In this document: positions 1 through 5,383 of the stretch, in pieces
How the letters are laid out: the number at the start of each line of letters is the position of its first letter
Numbering within the stretch: position 1 is the stretch's first letter
NCBI GenBank assembly: GCA_028717865.1
Contig: JAQUMZ010000139.1
Location: 1 to 7,056 of the forward strand
Source: Elusimicrobiota bacterium
Lineage (GTDB): Bacteria > Elusimicrobiota > Elusimicrobia > UBA1565 > UBA9628
Length of the DNA stretch: 7,056 nucleotides
Reading direction: 5' to 3'
Program-made: the position numbers and the translations under genes
The notes under the pieces: model-generated
What the model saw: the letters and a program-made list of their open reading frames with translations, nothing else
What the model was told of the DNA's origin: nothing
Databases searched by the model: none

Positions 1-242
1 ACGGACGCAATTTCGACGAGATCACGCGCCTGCTCGTGGCTTTGCAGACCTCCGACAAGCACAAGATCGCCACGCCGGCCGACTGGCGGCCCGGCGACGA
101 CGTGATCGTGCCGCCGCCGGATTCCTGCGGCGTGGCCAAGGAACGGGTTGCGGGCCGGCAGGCCGGCGGCTACCGCTGCGACGATTGGTTCATGTGCTTC
201 AAGCCGTTGGGGGCGGCCGGTGCGGGCAAGAACGGCCGATAG
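1..242 (+). CDS. Peroxiredoxin (AhpC/TSA family), C-terminal part, 5' end outside window
   Basis: The reading frame is open from base 3 and ends at TAG 240-242, giving the last 79 residues. It begins GRNFDEI and continues with LQTSDKHKIATPADWRPGDD, then VIVPPP. This is the conserved end of thiol peroxidases of the AhpC/Prx family, which reduce hydrogen peroxide and organic hydroperoxides in the cytoplasm. The tail carries two cysteines in YRCDDWFMCFKP, similar to the (D)WYFCYK ending of many bacterial peroxiredoxins; one of them probably acts as the resolving cysteine. The peroxidatic cysteine and the thioredoxin-fold core lie upstream of the window and cannot be checked. A GTG at 36 is only an internal valine codon, not a start, because the conserved sequence continues upstream of it. 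The last residues (GAAGAGKNGR) look like an unstructured tail. No clear terminator follows. Confidence 0.9.
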   Translation, partial: GRNFDEITRLLVALQTSDKHKIATPADWRPGDDVIVPPPDSCGVAKERVAGRQAGGYRCDDWFMCFKPLGAAGAGKNGR

Positions 243-350
243 CGGGCGCAGTCCGCAAAGGCGTTGCTTAAACGGGGGAGGATGAAGTAAAAGCCGCGAT
301 GCTTAAATCATGCTGTCTGACGGGGGTTCGCAAATAACTGGTGGTAAATT

Positions 351-358
351 AAGGAGGT
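351..358 (+). promoter_or_regulatory. Shine-Dalgarno site of the DUF3332 gene
   Basis: AAGGAGGT is a near-perfect match to the 16S rRNA tail. It lies 4 bases before ATG 363 and 7 before ATG 366, so either of the two tandem ATGs could be the start. It is the strongest ribosome binding site in the window. Confidence 0.85.
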
Positions 359-362
359 CGCG

Positions 363-887
363 ATGATGAAGAAGGTCCTGCCGTTGGTTCTGGCGCTGGC
401 CGTGGTTTCGTCCGGGTGTTACGGGCCGTTCAGCCTGACCAAGAAGCTTTACAAATGGAACGGCGACGTGGGCGGCAAGTGGGTCAACGAAGGAGTGTTC
501 CTCGGCATGGTCATCCTGCCGGTTTACTTCTTCGCCACCCTCGGCGACGCGGTCATCTTCAATTCGATCGAGTTCTGGGGCGGCAAGAACCCGATTCAAG
601 CGAAGAACGTAAAATCCATTCAGTCGGGCGAGGAGCAGGCCGTCCTGAGCTACACGCCCGAGACCAAGCGGTTGCGCGTGGACAGCTTCCGCAACGGCAA
701 GCTCAAGGGCACCGTGGTGTTCGAGCCGGGGACCTCGGGCATGGAAGCCCGCGGCGCGAACGGCGAGCTGCTCATGCAGGCCCGGACCATGGAAAACGGG
801 CAGATCGTGCTCAGCGACGCCGCCGGACGCCAGATGGGGACCTACGATCCGTCCCGCCTGCCGGAGATGCTGCCGCAGACGAACTAG
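363..887 (+). CDS. DUF3332 family putative lipoprotein
   Basis: A 174-residue protein. Residues 1-19 form a lipoprotein-type signal peptide: MMKK, a hydrophobic run PLVLALAVV, then SSGC with C19 as the likely lipidated cysteine. The first half matches DUF3332: GPFSLTKKLYKWN (21-33), a hydrophobic stretch FLGMVILPVYFFATLGDAVI (46-65), and the family signature FNSIEFWGGKNPI (66-78). The second half (about 80-174) is hydrophilic and looks like a small beta-rich domain, with repeated short strands such as KLKGTVVFEPG and GELLMQARTMENGQIVLSD. The family has no established function; members are envelope proteins and I do not assign one here. Length is normal for the family. The gene appears monocistronic: 120 bp separate it from the peroxiredoxin gene and a strong terminator follows at 908-946. 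The start could also be ATG 366, one residue shorter. Confidence 0.9.
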   Translation: MMKKVLPLVLALAVVSSGCYGPFSLTKKLYKWNGDVGGKWVNEGVFLGMVILPVYFFATLGDAVIFNSIEFWGGKNPIQAKNVKSIQSGEEQAVLSYTPETKRLRVDSFRNGKLKGTVVFEPGTSGMEARGANGELLMQARTMENGQIVLSDAAGRQMGTYDPSRLPEMLPQTN

Positions 888-907
888 CTTCCGTCTCGTA
901 AACCTCG

Positions 908-946
908 CGCCGGGACGCCGGCTTTACGCCGGCGCCCCGGCGTTTT
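908..946 (+). terminator. Rho-independent terminator after the DUF3332 gene
   Basis: The arm at 908-922 (CGCCGGGACGCCGGC) pairs with 928-942 (GCCGGCGCCCCGGCG). This gives 15 pairs with a single A-C mismatch, a 5-base loop TTTAC, and TTTT at 943-946. It starts 20 bases after the DUF3332 stop codon. On the minus strand no T-run follows, so it serves the plus strand. Confidence 0.85.
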
Positions 947-958
947 ATGGCCGCCATG

Positions 959-984
959 AAAACACAAAACCCCCTTTCGGGGGT
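959..984 (-). terminator. Minus-strand intrinsic terminator with GAAA tetraloop
   Basis: Read on the minus strand, ACCCCC (984-979, including the outer A-T pair) is followed by loop GAAA (978-975) and GGGGGT (974-969). The tail from 969 to 959 reads TTTTGTGTTTT. The 6-bp stem closed by a GNRA tetraloop plus a U-rich tail is a good intrinsic terminator. On the plus strand the hairpin is followed by CATGG, so it would not terminate there. No minus-strand protein gene lies upstream of it, which is why a small RNA is proposed. Confidence 0.65.
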
Positions 985-1021
985 CATGGTCCTGCCATTT
1001 CTCGTTACAGGTTCGAAATCC
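959..1021 (-). ncRNA. Candidate small RNA of about 63 nt (unrecognised)
   Basis: The minus-strand interval lies between a promoter-like pair (TTGCTT 1057-1052 and exact TATAAT 1034-1029, 17-bp spacer) and a GAAA-capped terminator (984-959). The expected transcription start is a G at about 1021, giving a transcript of about 60 nt. Apart from the terminator hairpin it shows only short palindromes (TTCGAA 1011-1016 region) and a four-codon ORF ATG-GCA-GGA-CCA-TGA. I do not recognise an RNA family, and the T-arm-like GTTCGAAATC does not form part of a tRNA. The call rests only on the spacing of promoter and terminator. The alternative is that the hairpin merely stops antisense transcription leaving the kinase gene. 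Confidence 0.35.
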
Positions 1022-1033
1022 GGATATTATTAT
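1004..1033 (+). promoter_or_regulatory. Possible promoter of the hybrid kinase gene
   Basis: GTTACA (1004-1009, 4 of 6 to TTGACA) and TATTAT (1028-1033, 5 of 6 to TATAAT) are separated by 18 bp. Transcription would start near 1040 and leave an 89-base leader before ATG 1129. It overlaps the minus-strand promoter, so the two would compete. A second -10-like hexamer, TATACT (1123-1128), lies just before the ATG. If it were used, translation would have to start at ATG 1156. Confidence 0.3.
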
Positions 1034-1057
1034 ATAAAAGTCCGGCGTTTTAAGCAA
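1029..1057 (-). promoter_or_regulatory. Predicted sigma70-type promoter, minus strand
   Basis: On the minus strand the -10 is an exact TATAAT (1034-1029). A -35 of TTGCTT (1057-1052) lies 17 bp upstream and matches the TTG of TTGACA only. The site is in an AT-rich island inside GC-rich DNA, and it points at the minus-strand terminator 45 bp further on. Confidence 0.4.
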
Positions 1058-1128
1058 TAGGATCGACTTCGGCCGACAATCCGGCCGCGCATCCGCGCCG
1101 CCAATAAGCTGGGCGCCGGAGCTATACT

Positions 1129-3456
1129 ATGAGTGGGGACGCGGGAGAGTCTCCGATGTTGAAGTCCGTCAAAGTGCCGCGGGAAATCGAGCCGTTGTTC
1201 GCGAAGGCGCAGGAAGTGGTGGGGGCTTATTTCGCGTCGCTGCGCCTTGATCCCGCGAAGGGCACCACCGAGATCGGCGATGAGCGCTATCTCCTGGTTC
1301 GGGCGGCGTCTCTTTCCGTGGAGTTGTTCGAGGCGCTGCGCGATATCTACAAGGATCTCGGGGAAGACGCGGAGGAACTGGCGCGGCAATTCCTTTTCGA
1401 CATGGCCCATTTCATGGGCAGCCGCGACGCCCGCTATTTCCACCGCAAGCTCAAGCTGACGAACCCGGTGGACAAGCTCTCGGCCGGGCCCGTGCATTTC
1501 GCCTATTCCGGCTGGGCCTTCGTCGATATTTCCCCGGAGTCCCGGCTTTCCCCGGACGAGGACTATTGCCTCATATACGAGCACCCCTTCTCCTTCGAGG
1601 CCAGCTCCTGGATGCGGCTGGGCAAGCCCAGCCGGGAACCCGTCTGCGTCATGAACGCGGGTTATTCGTCGGGCTGGTGCTCGGAGAGTTTCGGGCTCGC
1701 GCTCGTCGCGCACGAGATTCTTTGCCGGGCCAAGGGGGACGCGGCCTGCCGCTTCATCATGGCGCCGCCCTCGCGCATCGAGGAGCGCGTCCGGCGCTTC
1801 CGGGAAAGCGCCGAGAACGGCTCCGGCATGACTCCCTACCGCGCCCCGGGATTCTTCTCGCGCAAGATCATATCGGACCGCATCGCCGCCGAGAGGGAGA
1901 AGGCCCGGCATTATTTGGACATCGCGGGCGTCATGATCGTGGCCCTCGACCAGGAAGGCCGGGTCACCCTCATCAACAACAAGGGCGCCGAGATGCTCGG
2001 CCGGCCGGTCAAGGACGTCATGGGGCAGCACTGGTTCTCGAGCTTCCTGCCGGCCGGCGAGCGGGGGGAGGCCTGCGCGGCCTTCAACCGCCTGATGCGC
2101 GGGGAGGCCAAGCTCGATGCGGCGGCCGCGGGCCGGCGCGGCCGCGTGACGGCGGCGGACGGCCGGGAAATCAGCGTGGAGTGGAACCACCGGATCCTGC
2201 GCGACGTGTCGGGGCGGCCCATCGGCATGCTGAGCTCCGGCGCCGATGTCACGCAGCGTTGCCGGATGGAGGCCGAGCTCAAGGACGAGCAGGGCAAGCT
2301 GCTGCAGGCGCAGAAGTTGGACGCCGTGGGCCGCCTGGCCGGCGGCGTGGCCCACGACTTCAACAACCAGCTGACGATCATCGGCTGCTACGTCACGTTC
2401 CTGCTCCAAGGCCTGGCGCGGGACGACCCGCGCCGGGCGGACGTCGAGGAGATCCGCAAGGCCGCCGAGCGGGCCGGGAAGCTGACGCGCCAACTCCTGG
2501 CCGTCAGCCGCAAGCAGGTCTTGCGGCCCAGCTTGATCAGCCTCAATACGATCGTGACCGAGACCCAGGGGCTGCTCAAGCGGACCATGCGCGAGGACAT
2601 CGAGCACGTCCTGAGGCTGGCCCCCAAGCTCGGCTTGGTCCGGGCCGATTTCGGGCAGCTGGAGCAGGTGCTCTTGAACCTGGCCGTCAACGCCGGCGAC
2701 GCCATGCCCAAGGGCGGCCGGCTCGTCCTGGAAACCGCCAACGTGGAATTCCGGGAGCCCGTCTCCTTCCGGAACGAAGCCATTCCCGCCGGCCGCTACG
2801 CGGTGATGGCGGTGAGCGACACGGGCTGCGGCATGCCCCGCGAGGTCCTCGATCATCTTTTCGAGCCGTTTTTCACCACCAAGGAACGGGGCCGGGGCAC
2901 CGGGCTCGGGCTGTCGACGGCATACGGCATCGTCAAGCAGAGCGGGGGCTACATCACGGTTTACAGCGCTCCGGGCCTGGGCTCCACCTTCAAGGTGTAC
3001 CTGCCCATGGCCCCGGAGGCCTGGCCCCAGGCGCGGGCAGCCGAACGCCCGCGCCTCCCGCCGAAGGGCGCGGGCCGCATACTTCTGGTGGAGGACGACG
3101 AACTGGTCCGGACCGCGGTTACGCGCATGCTCAGGTCCTGCGGCTACAAAGTCGTGGCGGCCGCCGGCGGGACCGAGGCGCTCGCCGCCGTCGCGGCCTT
3201 CCCCGGCGACATCGACCTGCTGCTTTCGGACGTGGTGATGCCGCAAATGGACGGCTTGGCCCTGGCCGAGAAGCTCTGCGCCGGGCGACCGCGCCTGAGG
3301 GTCCTGTTCATGTCCGGCTACACGGATCAGGTCATGATCCAGCGCGGCAGCGCCGGGTCCGACGCGGCATTCCTCAATAAGCCGTTCACGGAATACGACC
3401 TCGCCGTGAAGATCCGCGAAGTCCTGGAGACCGCGGACGTCATCGTGCGCAAATAG
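1129..3456 (+). CDS. Soluble hybrid histidine kinase with XylR_N and V4R sensor, PAS and receiver domains
   Basis: A 775-residue protein with no membrane segment. Residues about 46-145 resemble XylR_N, the aromatic-effector domain of XylR/DmpR activators. About 146-212 is a V4R domain, with C173, C184, C199 and C207 in PVCVMNAGYSSGWC and ILCRAKGDAAC. A PAS domain follows (about 259-378). HisKA has phospho-acceptor H409 in GGVAHDFNN. The ATPase domain shows N521 (NAGDAM), D564-M569 (DTGCGM), FEPFF (578-582) and GRGTGLGL (588-595). The receiver (about 649-765) has E655/D656/D657, phospho-acceptor D701, S729 and K751, so all catalytic residues are present. Ligand binding inside the cell should control autophosphorylation and transfer to D701; the final output partner is not encoded here. 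ATG 1129 has GGAG 7 bases upstream. ATG 1156 (M10), preceded by GGGAGAG, is an alternative start that loses no domain. The gene stands alone, with the next gene convergent. Confidence 0.93.
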   Translation: MSGDAGESPMLKSVKVPREIEPLFAKAQEVVGAYFASLRLDPAKGTTEIGDERYLLVRAASLSVELFEALRDIYKDLGEDAEELARQFLFDMAHFMGSRDARYFHRKLKLTNPVDKLSAGPVHFAYSGWAFVDISPESRLSPDEDYCLIYEHPFSFEASSWMRLGKPSREPVCVMNAGYSSGWCSESFGLALVAHEILCRAKGDAACRFIMAPPSRIEERVRRFRESAENGSGMTPYRAPGFFSRKIISDRIAAEREKARHYLDIAGVMIVALDQEGRVTLINNKGAEMLGRPVKDVMGQHWFSSFLPAGERGEACAAFNRLMRGEAKLDAAAAGRRGRVTAADGREISVEWNHRILRDVSGRPIGMLSSGADVTQRCRMEAELKDEQGKLLQAQKLDAVGRLAGGVAHDFNNQLTIIGCYVTFLLQGLARDDPRRADVEEIRKAAERAGKLTRQLLAVSRKQVLRPSLISLNTIVTETQGLLKRTMREDIEHVLRLAPKLGLVRADFGQLEQVLLNLAVNAGDAMPKGGRLVLETANVEFREPVSFRNEAIPAGRYAVMAVSDTGCGMPREVLDHLFEPFFTTKERGRGTGLGLSTAYGIVKQSGGYITVYSAPGLGSTFKVYLPMAPEAWPQARAAERPRLPPKGAGRILLVEDDELVRTAVTRMLRSCGYKVVAAAGGTEALAAVAAFPGDIDLLLSDVVMPQMDGLALAEKLCAGRPRLRVLFMSGYTDQVMIQRGSAGSDAAFLNKPFTEYDLAVKIREVLETADVIVRK

Positions 3457-3458
3457 CT

Positions 3459-3473
3459 CCCCGCGCGGCGGGG
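3459..3473. terminator. Possible shared hairpin between convergent genes
   Basis: CCCCGC (3459-3464) pairs with GCGGGG (3468-3473) around a 3-base loop, immediately after the kinase stop codon. It sits in the 34-bp gap between two convergent genes. Neither strand has a proper T-run after it, so as an intrinsic terminator it is weak. Confidence 0.35.
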
Positions 3474-3490
3474 AAATGGCTTCCGGGGGG

Positions 3491-3847
3491 CTAGTCCCAG
3501 GCGCCTCGGCGGGTGCCTTTAAGCCGGGCCCGGCGGCGCTTGGCCTCGAGCATGCGCTCTTTGGACGCCCGGCTGCGCTTGCGGTTCCTGCGGCGCTGCA
3601 GCTCGGCCTCGTGGACGCGCCGCGCGCGCTCGGCCTGCTCCCGGCGCTCCAGCTTCTCCGCCAGGCGTTCGCGGGCCAGGCGGCGGTTGCGGCCTTGGGA
3701 GCGCTCGTCCGAGACCCGGACGCAGAGCCCCGTGGGGATGTGGGTGAGTATGACTCCGGTCTCGACCTTGTTGACGTTCTGCCCGCCCGGGCCGCAGACC
3801 CGCAGGAAGGTTTCGCGCAGGTCGGCTTCGCGCAAGGGATAAGCCAT
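3491..3847 (-). CDS. Peptide chain release factor-like GGQ protein (RF-1 domain, ribosome-rescue type)
   Basis: A 118-residue protein starting MAYPLREADL. The GGQ loop CGPGGQNVNKVET (18-30, GGQ at 21-23) places the catalytic glutamine of class I release factors, which hydrolyses peptidyl-tRNA in the ribosome. VRVSDERSQGRNRRLARERL (43-62) also fits the RF-1 domain. There is no codon-recognition domain. The tail from about 67 to 114 is a highly basic helix rich in R and K, as in ArfB and the mitochondrial C12orf65/mtRF-R proteins. It therefore probably frees stalled ribosomes rather than reading stop codons. A longer frame reaches ATG 3934, but homology begins at M30 of that frame (3847), and the extra 29 residues look non-coding. 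The start at 3847 has no Shine-Dalgarno site; TATGAT lies 12 bases upstream, so the mRNA may be nearly leaderless. It is convergent with the kinase gene and divergent from the efflux operon. Confidence 0.88.
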   Translation of the reverse strand: MAYPLREADLRETFLRVCGPGGQNVNKVETGVILTHIPTGLCVRVSDERSQGRNRRLARERLAEKLERREQAERARRVHEAELQRRRNRKRSRASKERMLEAKRRRARLKGTRRGAWD

Positions 3848-3859
3848 GGGGGAGAGTCT

Positions 3860-3890
3860 ATCATACGGACGCGGGACGGCGCGCTTCCAA
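3860..3890 (-). promoter_or_regulatory. Possible promoter of the GGQ protein gene
   Basis: On the minus strand, TATGAT (3865-3860, 5 of 6 to TATAAT) lies 12 bases before ATG 3847. TTGGAA (3890-3885) is a -35 candidate with a long 19-bp spacer. Transcription would start about 5 bases before the ATG, which agrees with the missing ribosome binding site. Confidence 0.25.
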
Positions 3891-3976
3891 CACCAGGCCG
3901 GATATATACCCGATAGCGCCTCCGGTAAGTTCAAAGTACTGGGCTGGTTGCCAACCCGGGAATTGGGGTCTGGCCC

Positions 3977-3987
3977 TACGTCACGTA
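3977..3987. repeat. Short perfect palindrome upstream of the efflux operon
   Basis: TACGT-C-ACGTA is an 11-base perfect inverted repeat with a single central base, 47 bp before the first gene of the efflux operon and followed at once by TTTACA (3991-3996), a -35-like hexamer. It could be an operator half-site pair. No -10 at a suitable distance from TTTACA was found. Confidence 0.3.
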
Positions 3988-4024
3988 ATGTTTACAGCCT
4001 TTCCATGGTCCGCCGTCGAGCGTC

Positions 4025-4030
4025 GGTGAT
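4025..4030 (+). promoter_or_regulatory. Shine-Dalgarno-like GGTGAT that supports the start at 4034
   Basis: GGTGAT pairs with the 5' part of the anti-Shine-Dalgarno sequence (the extended site GGAGGTGAT). It ends 3 bases before ATG 4034, which corresponds to an ordinary aligned spacing. ATG 4052 has only a weak GGCG ahead of it. The last base also begins TAGAAT (4030-4035), a possible -10; if that were the promoter, the start would have to be 4052. Confidence 0.4.
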
Positions 4031-4033
4031 AGA

Positions 4034-5383
4034 ATGCGGCCTGGCGATACCATGGCTGGACCTCCCCTGCCGCGCGCCGGGCCGGCGCGGAGTCCTTCTC
4101 TACGGATTCGCCGCCGAGCCGGCGGCGGGCTGTTGCTCGCTCTGGCCTTGGCCGCGCAGCCGTCGGCGCGCGCGGCCTTTGCTCAAGATGTATCCACGGG
4201 GACGATGGCGCTGGCCTCGTTTCTCGATGCCCTGCGCCGGGACAATCCCGAACTAAAAGCCTCCAGGCAGGCCTGGGCCGCGGCCGAGGAAGCGCCGGTC
4301 CAGGCCGCGGCATTCGAGGCTCCGACCGTGAAATACACCCACATGTTCACCGATCTGGAGACCAAGGCCGGGCCGATGATGGACCAGTGGACTTTCTCCC
4401 AAAAGGTGCCTTTCTGGGGCAAGCGCGGGCTGCGCCGCCGCGCCGCCTCCTTGCAGGCCGAGATCGCGCGTCAGGCCTATCGGGCCAAGGCCCTGGAAGT
4501 GTCCTCCCGGGCCGTCCGCGCGTATTGCGAACTTTGCTTCCTCGACCGGGCCCTGTCCATACTGAAGGAGCAACTAGGCGTGCTGGACGCGTCCACGCGC
4601 GTCGCGGCCAAGAAGTACGCCGTCGGCAGGGGGCCTCAGGCCATGGTCTTGCGCGCCCAGGTCGAATCGGCCAAGCTGGACAACGACTTGGTGACGGCCG
4701 AGCAGGAGCGCCTGAGCGCCCGGGCCCGGCTCAATGCCCTGCTCGACAGGCCGCCCCGCGCGCCGCTGGGCGCGCCCGAGCCCCCGGCCGGGCCCGACTT
4801 CCGGTGGGACGTCGAGGACCTGCGCCGCCGGGCCCTCGCGGCGAGGCCGGAAGTGCTGGCCGCCCGCGATCTGGAGGGCCGCCGCGCGGTCGAGCGCGGC
4901 CTGGCGCTGCGGCGCTGGTTCCCGGACTTCATGCTGGGCTATCAGTACTCCGAGATCGGCTCCGGCACGACCATGCTGCCATACGACGGCAGGGACGTCC
5001 ATGCCGTTATGATCGAGTTCAACCTTCCACTGTGGTTGAACAAGAACAAGGCCGCGGTCCGGGAAGCCCGGGCGGACCTGGAGGCGTCGCGCTGGAGCCT
5101 GGAGGGCGTCTCGAACCGGACCCTATACGAGGTGGAAGACTTGTCGGTGCAGGCGGACACCGCGGCCCGCCTCTTCAAGCTCTACGAGGCCACCGTGCTC
5201 CCGCAGGCCCGGGCGGCGCTTCAGTCGGTCCGGAGCGCCTACGAGGGGGACCAGGCGGGGTTCCTGGACCTCCTGGACTCGGAGCGCACGCTCCTGCGCT
5301 TCGAGCTCGAGCACGAGCGCCAGCGCGTGGACTTCGCGATCCTCCTGGCGGAGCTCGAGCGGGTGGTCGGGGAGGGGCTATGA
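4034..5383 (+). CDS. Outer-membrane efflux channel, TolC/CusC (CzcC) family
   Basis: A 449-residue TolC-family protein, normal in length. It forms the trimeric outer-membrane exit duct of the RND pump encoded downstream. A basic stretch (RIRRR, 24-28) and a hydrophobic run (GGGLLLALALAA, 30-41) form a signal peptide, probably cleaved near AFA-Q (50/51). There is no lipobox cysteine, unlike E. coli CusC. The channel region starts at ALASFLDALRRDNPELKASR, the usual beginning of an OEP repeat. FSQKVPFWGKRGLRR (121-135) is the CzcC/CusC-type strand and turn. LGYQYSEIG (301-309) and IEFNLPLWLNKNKAAVREA (327-345) are the matching elements of the second repeat, with long helices between. The N-terminus before the hydrophobic run is unusually long (about 28 residues); M7 (4052) is the only other in-frame ATG near it. 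The stop overlaps the adaptor start as ATGA, showing translational coupling. Confidence 0.93.
   Translation: MRPGDTMAGPPLPRAGPARSPSLRIRRRAGGGLLLALALAAQPSARAAFAQDVSTGTMALASFLDALRRDNPELKASRQAWAAAEEAPVQAAAFEAPTVKYTHMFTDLETKAGPMMDQWTFSQKVPFWGKRGLRRRAASLQAEIARQAYRAKALEVSSRAVRAYCELCFLDRALSILKEQLGVLDASTRVAAKKYAVGRGPQAMVLRAQVESAKLDNDLVTAEQERLSARARLNALLDRPPRAPLGAPEPPAGPDFRWDVEDLRRRALAARPEVLAARDLEGRRAVERGLALRRWFPDFMLGYQYSEIGSGTTMLPYDGRDVHAVMIEFNLPLWLNKNKAAVREARADLEASRWSLEGVSNRTLYEVEDLSVQADTAARLFKLYEATVLPQARAALQSVRSAYEGDQAGFLDLLDSERTLLRFELEHERQRVDFAILLAELERVVGEGL

Noticed and set aside
276..289. GGGGAGG directly followed by ATG-AAG-TAA, a two-codon ORF
   Set aside because: The Shine-Dalgarno sequence touches the ATG with no spacer, so initiation there is unlikely.
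243..362. Promoter for the DUF3332 gene
   Set aside because: Candidates such as TTGCTT (264-269) with TAAAAG (288-293) match the consensus poorly, so I could not support a specific site.
1005..1023. T-arm-like GGTTCGAAATCC suggesting a tRNA remnant or attachment site
   Set aside because: The flanking bases do not form the 5-bp T stem, no acceptor, D or anticodon arms are nearby, and no integrase or repeated copy is present.
264..1057. Inverted copies of TTGCTTAAA at 264-272 and 1049-1057 flanking the DUF3332 gene
   Set aside because: A single 9-base match over this distance is expected about once by chance, and nothing between them looks mobile.
947..1060. Small plus-strand ORF of 34-37 codons (ATG 947 or 956 to TAG 1058)
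   Set aside because: No ribosome binding site, its start overlaps the T-run of the DUF3332 terminator, and its codon use is unlike the neighbouring genes. The AT-rich part is better explained as promoter DNA.
1566..3380. A 604-codon plus-strand frame inside the kinase gene
   Set aside because: Shifted-frame shadow of the kinase, rich in R, G, A and P, with no domain.
1030..3864. A 944-codon open frame on the minus strand across the kinase gene
   Set aside because: It lies antisense to a kinase with every conserved motif in place, its protein is low-complexity (A, R, G, P, H rich) with no recognisable domain, and long antisense frames are common in GC-rich genes.
4387..5379. Upstream extension of the adaptor frame into the channel gene
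   Set aside because: The 331 extra codons overlap the channel gene in another frame and give R/G/P-rich nonsense. Adaptor homology, the membrane anchor and GGAGG all place the start at 5380.
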